Source of the DNA: Planctomycetota bacterium
GTDB taxonomy: Bacteria > Planctomycetota > Phycisphaerae > FEN-1346
Reading direction: 5' to 3'
DNA: 17,408 nt
Assembly: GCA_026386995.1 (NCBI GenBank)
Contig: JAPLMO010000275.1
Location: 1-17,408, forward strand
In this document: positions 1-6,708 of the stretch, in pieces
How positions within the stretch are numbered: position 1 is the stretch's first letter
Layout: the number at the start of each line of letters is the position of its first letter
Made by a program: the position numbers and the translations under genes
Notes under the pieces: model-generated
Database searches by the model: none
The model's input: the letters and a program-made list of their open reading frames with translations, nothing else
What the model was told of the DNA's origin: nothing

Positions 1-1335
1 AAGATAGTTATCGCGTGTGGCCTGCATCAACCGCTCGGGTGCAGCTCCCCAGCCGAGGCTGTGATAGCCCTCCAGCCACACTCGCGGCCGGCGGTAGAGA
101 CTGGCAATGGAGGAGGAGACTTTGTCCTTGATGAGGTCGGCATGGCCGCCGGGCGTGTCGTGGCCGGGCGCGGTATACCAGCGCGTGGCGCGGAAATAAT
201 CGCCGAACTCATCCGGCTGCAAGCCGCGACCGCCGGAGTCGCAGGCGAAAATCAGACCGCGCGTGGCGTGCCAGCGGTAGATCGGCTGGAAATAGCGCTC
301 CTCCATCAGTGCCATCCGCACGTCGGCATAGTCCATGCGGACCTTGGGCGTCGTGGCGCCGATGTCGCTCCACAAGGCGGGCAACACATCGAAGAGGTCG
401 TAGCCCTTGCGTTTCCGGAACTCGGCCGCGAAATCGACGTTCCAGACGTGCGTGCCGGCGCCGATGTGCAACTCGTCATTGAAGAAGTAGTTCAGCCCTT
501 CGTGCGACTTGTTCGGCATGGCGTCCTGGAAGCGTTGATAGAAGTCGCGGATGACAACCTCGCCGATGCCGGCCAACAGGGGATTGAGCGTGTTGGCCTG
601 CCGCTCGGCGCGGACGAGCCACAGTTCCCATTCGCCTTCGGGAGCCGTCCAAGCGAGGCGGCCGTCGCGGACGTGCGGCATCAAGTCCACGCCGCCGGCG
701 CGGAGGCGGCCGTCGTCCACGCGATAAGCGCGTGCCGCGATCAGGTCGGCGGGCACGGCGACGGTGGTGGATTGGCCGGCCTTGAGGCGCTGGCGCGGCA
801 ACGGTTGGAGTTTGAGCGCGTTGAGTTGCGGCTTGGAATAGAAGAGTTGCCGGAACAGGTTGTCCCCCCCGGGCCAATCCAGCGTGTAGGTGCTCAAGCC
901 GATCCCCATCCCGCGCTTGCGGCACTCGTCGGCAATCCGGCCCCAGATTCGCCACCACTGCTCGCTGAAGATCGGCGGCTCGGCCGCATACGTGGGCCAG
1001 CCGTTCGAGTCTTCGTGGGCGTAGTTGACCTGCACGCCGCTTATGCCCTTCTCGTGCAACTGGTCGAGTTGCCACGTCAACCGCTCCACGTCCAGCGGGT
1101 CGCCTGTCCACCACCAGAACGGCACCTCGCCATAGCCCGGCGGCGGGTTCTGAAACCCCGGCATCGCGTCCAGATTCGCGTTGCGGCTGGGGTAACCGCT
1201 GGCCTGTGTCGGCGGCGGCACCGCGTTGACCGGATCGCTGAAACCCGGATCGCCGGGGCGGGCGGCGAGCGCGAGCCCGGCCAGTAGTGCGGGCAGCAGC
1301 GCGACGAGAGGGAGACTGCCGGGGATTAGCTTCAT
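1..1335 (-). CDS. Exported GH106-like glycoside hydrolase (alpha-L-rhamnosidase type), C-terminus cut by window edge
   Basis: The frame is open from the ATG at 1335 to the left edge (445 codons, no stop), so only the N-terminal part is seen. Residues 1-24 form a signal peptide (hydrophobic run LPLVALLPALLAGLALA), so the enzyme is exported. From about residue 70 it matches the GH106 pattern: a PFWWWTGDP entry strand, then WQLDQLHEKGISGVQV, then a WWRIWGRIADECRKRGMGIG helix. YFFNDELH (D287, E288) followed by FRKRKGYDLF sits where GH106 carries an active-site acid, and LEGYHSLGWG (E422) fits the second. The family removes alpha-L-rhamnose from pectic and similar plant polysaccharides; substrate here is inferred. 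AAAGGA lies 8 bases before the ATG. Other large (beta/alpha)8 glycosidases of uncertain family are possible. Confidence 0.72.
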   Translation of the reverse strand, partial: MKLIPGSLPLVALLPALLAGLALAARPGDPGFSDPVNAVPPPTQASGYPSRNANLDAMPGFQNPPPGYGEVPFWWWTGDPLDVERLTWQLDQLHEKGISGVQVNYAHEDSNGWPTYAAEPPIFSEQWWRIWGRIADECRKRGMGIGLSTYTLDWPGGDNLFRQLFYSKPQLNALKLQPLPRQRLKAGQSTTVAVPADLIAARAYRVDDGRLRAGGVDLMPHVRDGRLAWTAPEGEWELWLVRAERQANTLNPLLAGIGEVVIRDFYQRFQDAMPNKSHEGLNYFFNDELHIGAGTHVWNVDFAAEFRKRKGYDLFDVLPALWSDIGATTPKVRMDYADVRMALMEERYFQPIYRWHATRGLIFACDSGGRGLQPDEFGDYFRATRWYTAPGHDTPGGHADLIKDKVSSSIASLYRRPRVWLEGYHSLGWGAAPERLMQATRDNYL

Positions 1336-1492
1336 GTGGAGTTCCTTTGGTAAACAGACAGACTTCGGAAACATGGGGGCTGTACCGGTCCACCGTTTCT
1401 CGCGCCCTTCGTCTGGCGGCGTAATCTGTGTCATTGTCATCGCTTATGGTAGCCTCCGAGGCGTCTGATCACAACTTCTTTCGGAGGCTGAT

Positions 1493-1747
1493 TTGCCCGA
1501 GAACCACGGTTGCCCGAACCTGTTTCTCCCCGATCACCGGAGCCGCCACGTCAAGTCCGCCCTGCTCCACGCCATCTCCCTGGCGAGGCTGGCCTGCGTC
1601 CACACGTGGGAGGGGGCCGCCGGAAGCCTTGGCCCGCGCATCGCCCAGGAAAAGATAAAGGCCAGGCGTCGACGCTCTCACCACCTCGCTGCGATTGGCC
1701 TTTGCGCCAGAATCCGTCATCTGGTTGTCACAGATAACACCCGCTGA
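1493..1747 (+). pseudogene. Remnant of a DDE transposase/integrase N-terminus
   Basis: A plus-strand frame contains DHRSRHVKSALLHAISLAR followed by a stretch resembling TRGWAA-S..AR. This closely resembles the conserved N-terminus of an integrase-core transposase family that I recall as common in planctomycetes, which starts with an (N/D)HRSR-VKSALLHAISLA block and continues into RxRLxAExxxxxQEIALLREEIRIKDAR. Here the reading after about residue 45 turns into an arginine-rich string and stops at 1747, well before any DDE core, so only a fragment is left. No terminal inverted repeats or target duplication are visible. The identification is from memory of the family and could be a chance frame. 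Confidence 0.42.
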
Positions 1748-1891
1748 CACCCGTCACTCACCCTGCAGACCACAGACGGAGTTTTCGGGACGCACACCGG
1801 AATGGCCTACCTTGGATCGCCAAGCATCAGTTGAGAATTGATTATTCAGAATCGTCGTTGCCGGTTTGCACCATGCGGCAAGCCTGTCGCA

Positions 1892-1952
1892 CGGCAACCG
1901 CCTGCGGCATGCCCGCTCCCGCGGCGGGCTCGAAAAAGGCGTGCGGTTGCCG
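1892..1952 (-). terminator. Nested inverted repeat just after the radical SAM stop codon; possible terminator
   Basis: Arms CGGCAACCGC (1892-1901) and GCGGTTGCCG (1943-1952) are a perfect 10-bp inverted repeat, enclosing a second GCCCGC/GCGGGC pair (1911-1916 and 1924-1929). It begins seven bases past the stop codon of the minus-strand radical SAM gene. No T-run follows the outer stem on minus, so intrinsic termination is not assured; it may act as an RNA-stabilising 3' structure instead. Confidence 0.35.
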
Positions 1953-1958
1953 CGGCTC

Positions 1959-3512
1959 TCAGGCCGTCGCGGTCACTTCCGGCTTGTCCGCCTTGCCGGC
2001 GACGCCGTACTTCTTCGAGAGTTTTTCCAGAAGGGGGTTACGGTACGGATACCAGAGGCAGGCGGGAATGGTCTTGACCTTGCCGTCGGCGGCGTCCTCG
2101 TAGGCGAAGACGGCCTTGCAATTTTCCATGCGTGCGGCGTCGATCGAGTGCTGCTCCTCGAACGGCAGCATGCCCACGCGCAGGAGTTTCCTCGGGTGGC
2201 GGCTGCCGGCAAGCCCCTCGGGGGGCGCGGGGCGAAACACCAGCCCCCACAGATACTTGGCCAGGGCCCGGACGGGCTTGCCATCGGTAATGCGGTCCCA
2301 CTTGATGGCGTGAAGCATGTACGGCATGAAGGTCCGAACCAAGAGGACCTGCCCGCGCAGACGCTGGAAAAACTTCTTCGGGTCCAGGCTGTCCAGACGC
2401 GGTTCGATCTTCTTCGAGAGGGTCGCCAGGTCCACCGCCACCTGGCCGAAAGGCTTCTGGAGGTAATGGTTGATGCCGCGATACGTCTTGCCGTCGGAGA
2501 TCAAGAGCGTCATCGACTCGCAGTTCGGATGCACGCCCGCGAGCAGGAGGATCTCGGAGCGGGGATTCTTCCGGAAGAACGAGCGCGGCTTGCGCATGCT
2601 GTAGGCCAGGCCGGAGGGGATGAACTCGACCCCGCCGCCGGGGACGCCCTGCTGGACCATCTTCTCCACGTCTTCCATGGTGGTGGTCTTGGCGGCGTCG
2701 AATGTGCCGGGCTCCCAGTTCTCGGTCAGCGGGATGATGCCGAGGTCCGAGATGAGGTCCCGGTTGTCGTGGACGAATTGAATGAGGTCGCCGATGTACT
2801 GGTCGTTGATCCCCCACGCCGCGCAGGCGATGATGGCGTGCTTGCGGCGGCTGAACTTCTTGAGGTTCTCCAGGGCCTTCATTTTCTTGTCGTAGGCCCC
2901 GCGGTTATGGCGCAGGCGCTCGTAGATGTCGGGGCTGCGGCCGTCGAAGGCGAATCGCATGGGTACGCGGGCATCGCAGAGTTTCTTACAATACTCCTCG
3001 TCGGCCAGTTTGACGCCGTTGGTCACGACGTGCGGCTTCAGGCCGTGCTTCTTGGCGATCTTGATGATCTCCAGCAGGTCGTCCCGGACCGTGGGCTCGC
3101 CGCCGAACAGTTGGACCACCGGCTTGGGATCCATGCGCCCGACCTCGGCTAAGAGTTTCTCGAAATACTCCAGTGGAGGGTTAAAGTCGAAGCCCATCCC
3201 GCGAATGGTGGCGATGCAGATGGGGCAATTCATGTTGCAGCGGTTCGTGACGTCCACGAACACGATGTTCGGCTTGTGGTCGGTCTTGCAGCGGTCGCAG
3301 TTCAGGGTGCAGGACACGCGGTCCTTGGGAACGTACTGCCACAGGTCGCGCTTGGCCTGCCAGACGGCGGCGTCGGCGCTGACCAGCGACTCGTTGGGGC
3401 CGCACGTGGGACAATTCTTGCGTATCCATGTCTGACCGTCGCGGGTAAAGAATTCCGCGGGGACCCTGTCGCGACACTTGTTGCAGAGCCCGATGTTGTT
3501 GGACGGCTGCAT
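1959..3512 (-). CDS. Radical SAM enzyme with N-terminal cysteine-rich domain, COG1964/tetraether lipid synthase-like
   Basis: A 517-residue radical SAM protein. The cluster motif is CNMNCPIC (C92, C96, C99), binding the [4Fe-4S] that cleaves S-adenosylmethionine, followed by the GGEPT SAM-binding motif. Before it lie further cysteine pairs, CNKC (about residues 10-13), CPTC (about 34-37) and CTLNCDRC (about 68-75), suggesting a rubredoxin-like or auxiliary metal site. This layout resembles COG1964, which includes MJ0619-type pterin methylases and the archaeal tetraether lipid synthase Tes, with bacterial homologues proposed to couple lipid tails. Family placement is by pattern and the substrate is inferred. 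AGGAGG stands 7 bases before the ATG. It is the last gene of a minus-strand run and has its own likely promoter at 3650-3679. Another class of radical SAM maturase is possible. Confidence 0.75.
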   Translation of the reverse strand: MQPSNNIGLCNKCRDRVPAEFFTRDGQTWIRKNCPTCGPNESLVSADAAVWQAKRDLWQYVPKDRVSCTLNCDRCKTDHKPNIVFVDVTNRCNMNCPICIATIRGMGFDFNPPLEYFEKLLAEVGRMDPKPVVQLFGGEPTVRDDLLEIIKIAKKHGLKPHVVTNGVKLADEEYCKKLCDARVPMRFAFDGRSPDIYERLRHNRGAYDKKMKALENLKKFSRRKHAIIACAAWGINDQYIGDLIQFVHDNRDLISDLGIIPLTENWEPGTFDAAKTTTMEDVEKMVQQGVPGGGVEFIPSGLAYSMRKPRSFFRKNPRSEILLLAGVHPNCESMTLLISDGKTYRGINHYLQKPFGQVAVDLATLSKKIEPRLDSLDPKKFFQRLRGQVLLVRTFMPYMLHAIKWDRITDGKPVRALAKYLWGLVFRPAPPEGLAGSRHPRKLLRVGMLPFEEQHSIDAARMENCKAVFAYEDAADGKVKTIPACLWYPYRNPLLEKLSKKYGVAGKADKPEVTATA

Positions 3513-3649
3513 GGCTCATCCTCCTGCAATCAAGACGTGGCAGAGCGCAGATCAAGGCGTGCCCTCGGCATTCCCTACCGCGATGCTCGGGATTCTAACT
3601 CCCGGGGATTCATAATGCAAGGCGCTGCGTTGCCACTTAAACGGCGGGC

Positions 3650-3679
3650 ATTATACAGGAAGGGCTCAGGCCCTGTCTA
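3650..3679 (-). promoter_or_regulatory. Sigma70-like promoter for the radical SAM gene
   Basis: Read on minus: TAGACA (3674-3679), an 18-base spacer, then a perfect TATAAT (3650-3655). It lies in the 183-bp gap between the thioredoxin lipoprotein stop and the radical SAM start, giving a leader of about 130 bases. The same layout, ending in GTATAATG, recurs at 6535-6564. Confidence 0.5.
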
Positions 3680-3695
3680 AGGGAAACGGCGTCCG

Positions 3696-4271
3696 TCAGA
3701 AATCAAACAGGATCTTCTCGATTTCCGTTTCCGCCATGTCAAATTTCTGCCCGGCAGGCTTTTTCGCGTCCGGCGTTTGTGCCTCCGCCTTCTCCACGGG
3801 CCGCTTCATCAGGTTCAACTTGGGCTCGGCCGGGGCGCTGACGACCTCGTTGAGAACCTCGCGATAGTGGTCGATGCCGTAGTCCAGGATCCAGCGATTC
3901 TTCTCCTCGCCTTTGACGAACAGGACGATCGTCGGGAAGTACGCGATGCGATGCCGCTTCTGGATTTCCGGGCAGGTGATGGCGAAATAGGGCTTCATCA
4001 TCTCGAAACTGACAAACCGCATCCGGCCGGCATACTCGTCGGCCAGTTGGTCCAGGGTGCCTTCCAGCATCCAGCAGGTCGGGCAACCGCCCTTGAAGAA
4101 CTCCACCAGGACGGGTTCCTCGGCCCGAATCACGTGTTGCTGGAAATCGGCCGCCGTTTCGTTGATGTGCGTGAACTTCGAGGCGCCGCACCCCACGGCT
4201 GCAATAACCGCGGCCGCACCGGCGAGCAGGGCTGCGCCGGCGACCCGTCGACAGCCGATTCTCTTCAGCAC
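3696..4271 (-). CDS. Thioredoxin-fold lipoprotein, full-length copy
   Basis: A 191-residue envelope lipoprotein. A basic start and hydrophobic run end at the lipobox AVGC (C28), so the mature protein is lipid-anchored outside the cytoplasmic membrane. A thioredoxin domain follows (about 33-155): VLVEFFKGGCPTCWML carries the CPTC redox pair (C63, C66) and AYFPTIVLF the cis-proline (P113) that the fold needs. An additional C100 is present. The final 40 residues are a charged tail without a known domain. Thioredoxin-like lipoproteins reduce or exchange disulfides and help mature c-type cytochromes, which fits the tetraheme protein encoded 65 bp upstream. The start is GTG, preceded by GGGGGAGGT; no in-frame ATG precedes the lipobox. 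It is a paralogue of the shorter protein at 6070-6456. Specific partner unknown. Confidence 0.82.
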   Translation of the reverse strand: MLKRIGCRRVAGAALLAGAAAVIAAVGCGASKFTHINETAADFQQHVIRAEEPVLVEFFKGGCPTCWMLEGTLDQLADEYAGRMRFVSFEMMKPYFAITCPEIQKRHRIAYFPTIVLFVKGEEKNRWILDYGIDHYREVLNEVVSAPAEPKLNLMKRPVEKAEAQTPDAKKPAGQKFDMAETEIEKILFDF

Positions 4272-4336
4272 GCTACCTCCCCCTTTCGCGAGGTCCCGTC
4301 ACCGACCATTATCCACTCCCGCGCCGGCGCAAACCA

Positions 4337-5713
4337 TCACTTCTCCACTTGCACTTGGCGATGGACGATCTTGGGCCTGTAGGCGTAATAATCGAAGTCC
4401 GGGCTCTCAATCAGCCCGTGGCAGTTGATGCACAAGCGGGCATCAATGAAAGTGCGCGGGGCGAACTTCGCATCGACCTTCTCGCCCGGGCTGCCGTGCT
4501 TGCTGGTCACGGGGTGGCATGCCTGGCACGTGACGCTGCCCAGGGCGGGCGTTTCTTCCATCGAGAAGAAGCCGTTCTGGCGGCCGTAGCCCATGGTGTG
4601 GCACAGGATGCACTCGGGGTCTTCATGGCGGCCCACCCGCTTGATCGTGGCGTATGACTTGGCGTGCCTCGTCGTGAGCCACTGCTTGTACTGCGCCTCG
4701 TGGCACTTGCCGCACTGGTCCGAGGACTCGTAGGCGGCCGGCTGGGGTGCCAGGACCCAGTCGGGCGGCGCCTCGCCTTTGGCTTTCCTCACGTACTCCC
4801 AGTACATGTCCAGCACCCAGGGTGCATCACGAACGGTTTTTTCCGAAAGCCCGATCATCTCCAGGGACATCGCCAGGGCGCCCTCCGGCACGGGGGTGAA
4901 CGTCAGCGCCCCTATCTCTCGCCCCACGGGGCCGGAGGCCGCGACCGTGGCGCCGCCGAGTTCCAACGGCTTGCGGAAGATCGCGGGATCGTGGCCACTG
5001 ACCACCACGCGGATGCCAGGCACGCTTCGGGCCAGGGTCTCCGTGGCCACGATGGGCTGATGCGAAAGGGCGATGACCAGGTCGCAGTCGGCCAGCGCGG
5101 CGGCTTCCCGTCTGGCGGCCTCCAAGGGCGGCTCGATTCTCAGCCCTTTGCGCCATTCGCGCGGCGGGAAGCCCATCACCTCATCGGCAATCACCGCAAA
5201 GATGCCGATACGGAGGCCGCCGACCTGGCGGATGACGTGCGGCGGAAAGACCAGGTTCCCGGCCCTGTCGCGGACGTTTGCGCAGATCAGCGGCAGGTGG
5301 TGCTCGGCCACAAGCGACCGGAGTTCCTCCAGGCCCATCCCTAACTCCTGGTCGCCCGCGGCCACGGCGTCGTACTTCGCGCGGCCAAGGGCCTGGGCCA
5401 GGTACTTCACCTTCATGGCGTTCGGGCGCTCGGGGAACAGGTCGCCGGCGTCGACGACCACGACGTCGGGCCGCATGCCGCGGTACTTGTCAATCATCGT
5501 CTGGCGTTTGGCGAAGCCGCCGCTGGGATTCGTCGGACACCCGCAGGAAGACAGGACGCCCTGGTTATCGTGAGAGAAGAGAACCGTCAGGGACCCCGCC
5601 GGCGCGGGCTGCACGCGCCGCTCGGCGGGCGACTCGCAGCCCGCGACAATCGCCGCCACCGCCAACGATCCCGCCGCCAAGACGATCAGGGCCAGCCGCC
5701 GCCCGCGTCCCAA
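4337..5713 (-). CDS. Tetraheme cytochrome c lipoprotein with degenerate metallophosphatase (UshA/5'-nucleotidase-like) domain
   Basis: 458 residues. A lipobox IVAGC (C26) marks an exported lipoprotein. Residues about 40-300 follow the calcineurin-like/UshA order: SHDNQG, VVVDAGDLF, AGDQEL, ALSHQ, VSGHDP. Compared with UshA, the first His of DxH, the Asn of GNHE and the last His of GHSH are replaced, so the two-metal site looks damaged. SSCGCP, just after the first block, is typical of the cytochrome-linked subgroup. The C-terminal part has four CxxCH heme sites at about 334, 368, 396 and 428, as in cytochrome c554-like domains. It probably carries electrons in the cell envelope; the substrate is unknown. 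The start is TTG, chosen because GGAGG lies 6 bases upstream; the nearby upstream ATG is out of frame. Confidence 0.8.
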   Translation of the reverse strand: MGRGRRLALIVLAAGSLAVAAIVAGCESPAERRVQPAPAGSLTVLFSHDNQGVLSSCGCPTNPSGGFAKRQTMIDKYRGMRPDVVVVDAGDLFPERPNAMKVKYLAQALGRAKYDAVAAGDQELGMGLEELRSLVAEHHLPLICANVRDRAGNLVFPPHVIRQVGGLRIGIFAVIADEVMGFPPREWRKGLRIEPPLEAARREAAALADCDLVIALSHQPIVATETLARSVPGIRVVVSGHDPAIFRKPLELGGATVAASGPVGREIGALTFTPVPEGALAMSLEMIGLSEKTVRDAPWVLDMYWEYVRKAKGEAPPDWVLAPQPAAYESSDQCGKCHEAQYKQWLTTRHAKSYATIKRVGRHEDPECILCHTMGYGRQNGFFSMEETPALGSVTCQACHPVTSKHGSPGEKVDAKFAPRTFIDARLCINCHGLIESPDFDYYAYRPKIVHRQVQVEK

Positions 5714-6069
5714 GAGTCCCCTCCCATTCTACTGCGCATTCTCGTCTATCGGCTGTGCGCCGAAGAGGCTTGAAACATTCCGGAAAGTTCCATGCGCCCG
5801 CCGCAGGCGGAGAAGAAATCCTCGTCCGGCGGCAGCCGGCCGGCGAGCGAATGCGGCATCCCCGCCCATGGAAACCCCTTGATGCCCCTCACCTCTGCGC
5901 ATGTAAAAACGTCTTGATAAAGAAGAAGGGTTGTGTGCGAGGGGAACCCACGAGAAAAGAAAGCGGCCTGCCAGACAACTGGCAAAAAAGGAATTCCGTG
6001 GCGTTGCGACCGGCGATCCGGCCGTACACGAAGCCCATCCCAGTTCTCCATCTGCTCAAGAGATACGTT
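5714..6069. other. Intergenic region, 356 bp
   Basis: Separates two minus-strand genes. A 101-codon minus frame (5746-6051) is open but begins without a good ribosome site and its product looks like no protein I know, so I do not call it. The segment contains the short inverted repeat TGCCAG-ACAA-CTGGCA near 5970-5987 next to an A-run and several GC-rich short palindromes around 5801-5850. None forms a convincing terminator or promoter. The length may reflect sequence lost from the shortened thioredoxin gene side, but this cannot be seen directly. Confidence 0.5.
5720..5724 (-). promoter_or_regulatory. Ribosome binding site that fixes the TTG start at 5713
   Basis: On minus, GGGAGGGG contains GGAGG, which ends 6 bases before the TTG codon at 5713. 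The closest ATG upstream overlaps this site and is out of frame, so TTG is the best start for the tetraheme lipoprotein. Confidence 0.6.
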
Positions 6070-6456
6070 CTATGAATGGGCCGGCGACGGGGCCGCCTTC
6101 GGTTCCTTTGCAGCCTGCGCGGCAAGGACTTCGTCCAAGACCTTTCTGTACTCGCCGAGCAGAAACACCAGAGGCCACCGTTTGTACTCCTTATGCGTGA
6201 AACCCACGCGGCCCTGATACTCATCGGCCAGTTTGTCCAGGACGGGAAGCAACATGATGCACGGCGGGCATCCCCCGCCCTTGTGGAAGTCGACCAGGAC
6301 TGGCTTGTCGGAGGAGCTGATGAGCGTGCGGAAATCCGCTTCGTCACGGATAGGCCGCAGATTCCGGCTCTCGCAGCCCGTGGCCAAAAGGACCGACAGG
6401 ACGCAGGCCACCAGCGCGACACCCACGGCCGCGCGACGGTCCGTTTCGTGCATCAT
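6070..6456 (-). CDS. Short thioredoxin-like lipoprotein lacking the cis-proline segment
   Basis: 128 residues with lipobox ATGC (C28) and a thioredoxin-like start: PVLVDFHKGGGCPPCIML, redox pair C63 and C66, at exactly the same positions as in the 191-residue paralogue at 3696-4271. After DKLADEYQGRVGF the two can be aligned again at KRWPLVFLLGEYRKVL against NRWILDYGIDHYREVL. About 33 residues, including the cis-proline strand (YFPTIVLF) and the third helix region, are missing. The reading frame is intact, so this is an internal deletion rather than a frameshift. It may be non-functional as an oxidoreductase or have another role. ATG-ATG start with GGAG 8 bases before the first. First gene of the minus run; the likely promoter is 6535-6564. 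Confidence 0.72.
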   Translation of the reverse strand: MMHETDRRAAVGVALVACVLSVLLATGCESRNLRPIRDEADFRTLISSSDKPVLVDFHKGGGCPPCIMLLPVLDKLADEYQGRVGFTHKEYKRWPLVFLLGEYRKVLDEVLAAQAAKEPKAAPSPAHS

Positions 6457-6534
6457 GCTCCATTCTCCACTCTAAACCGATTGTGCCGTGCGGCTACGGT
6501 TCAGTGCGACCAAGCCCCCCTCGATTAACTGAAC

Positions 6535-6564
6535 ATTATACGGGAGCCCCCAAGCCCGTGTCAG
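6535..6564 (-). promoter_or_regulatory. Sigma70-like promoter for the minus-strand redox gene run
   Basis: On minus: CTGACA (6559-6564), an 18-base spacer, then TATAAT (6535-6540). The transcript would start about 70 bases before the ATG at 6456. It closely resembles the box at 3650-3679 in -10 context (GTATAATG), in the GACA of the -35 and in spacer length. Confidence 0.55.
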
Positions 6565-6633
6565 CGCCAAACTGATTATTAGTGCCCGCAACTGAGCGGC
6601 CGCGCCCGGTTCCTCGCGCCCGGTTCCTTTCTC

Positions 6634-6662
6634 TTGCCTCCCTCCCCTGCTCTCGCTATGAT
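6634..6662 (+). promoter_or_regulatory. Sigma70-like promoter for the HpnR-like gene and tatC
   Basis: TTGCCT (6634-6639), 17-base spacer, TATGAT (6657-6662) on plus, with a likely start near 6669, about 40 bases before the GTG codon at 6709. It is divergent from the minus promoter at 6535-6564 inside a 252-bp gap. Confidence 0.5.
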
Positions 6663-6708
6663 TACGTGCTTGCAAGAACCGTAAATCAGGGTATGGGAGC
6701 ACCGTGAC

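Larger units (their letters stand above)
1336..1958. other. Intergenic region, 623 bp
   Basis: Between the GH106-like gene (start side) and the radical SAM gene (stop side), both on minus. I see no intact gene. It holds a decayed transposase N-terminus on plus at about 1493-1747 and a nested inverted repeat at 1892-1952, listed separately. A clear promoter for the GH106-like gene is not evident; the minus strand above 1335 has TGACA-like runs near 1430-1440 but no convincing -10 box at the right distance. Short antisense frames here have no recognisable product. Confidence 0.6.

Noticed and set aside
61..1287. Plus frame of 408 codons opposite the GH106-like gene
   Set aside because: No ribosome site or domain; the minus frame has a signal peptide and clear GH106 motifs, so this is a GC-driven shadow.
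1866..3152. Plus frame of 428 codons opposite the radical SAM gene
   Set aside because: The minus frame holds CxxxCxxC and GGEP motifs; the plus product has no recognisable features.
4321..4330. Perfect palindrome GCGCCGGCGC upstream of the full-length thioredoxin lipoprotein
   Set aside because: A 10-bp all-GC palindrome is expected by chance in DNA this rich in GC, and no promoter of good quality overlaps it.
5970..5987. Hairpin TGCCAG-ACAA-CTGGCA beside an A-run as a terminator
   Set aside because: On plus the hairpin is followed by A rather than T, and on minus the T-run comes before the stem, so neither strand gives an intrinsic terminator.
5746..6051. 101-codon minus frame between the two lipoprotein genes
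   Set aside because: No good ribosome site, no family resemblance and composition unlike protein.
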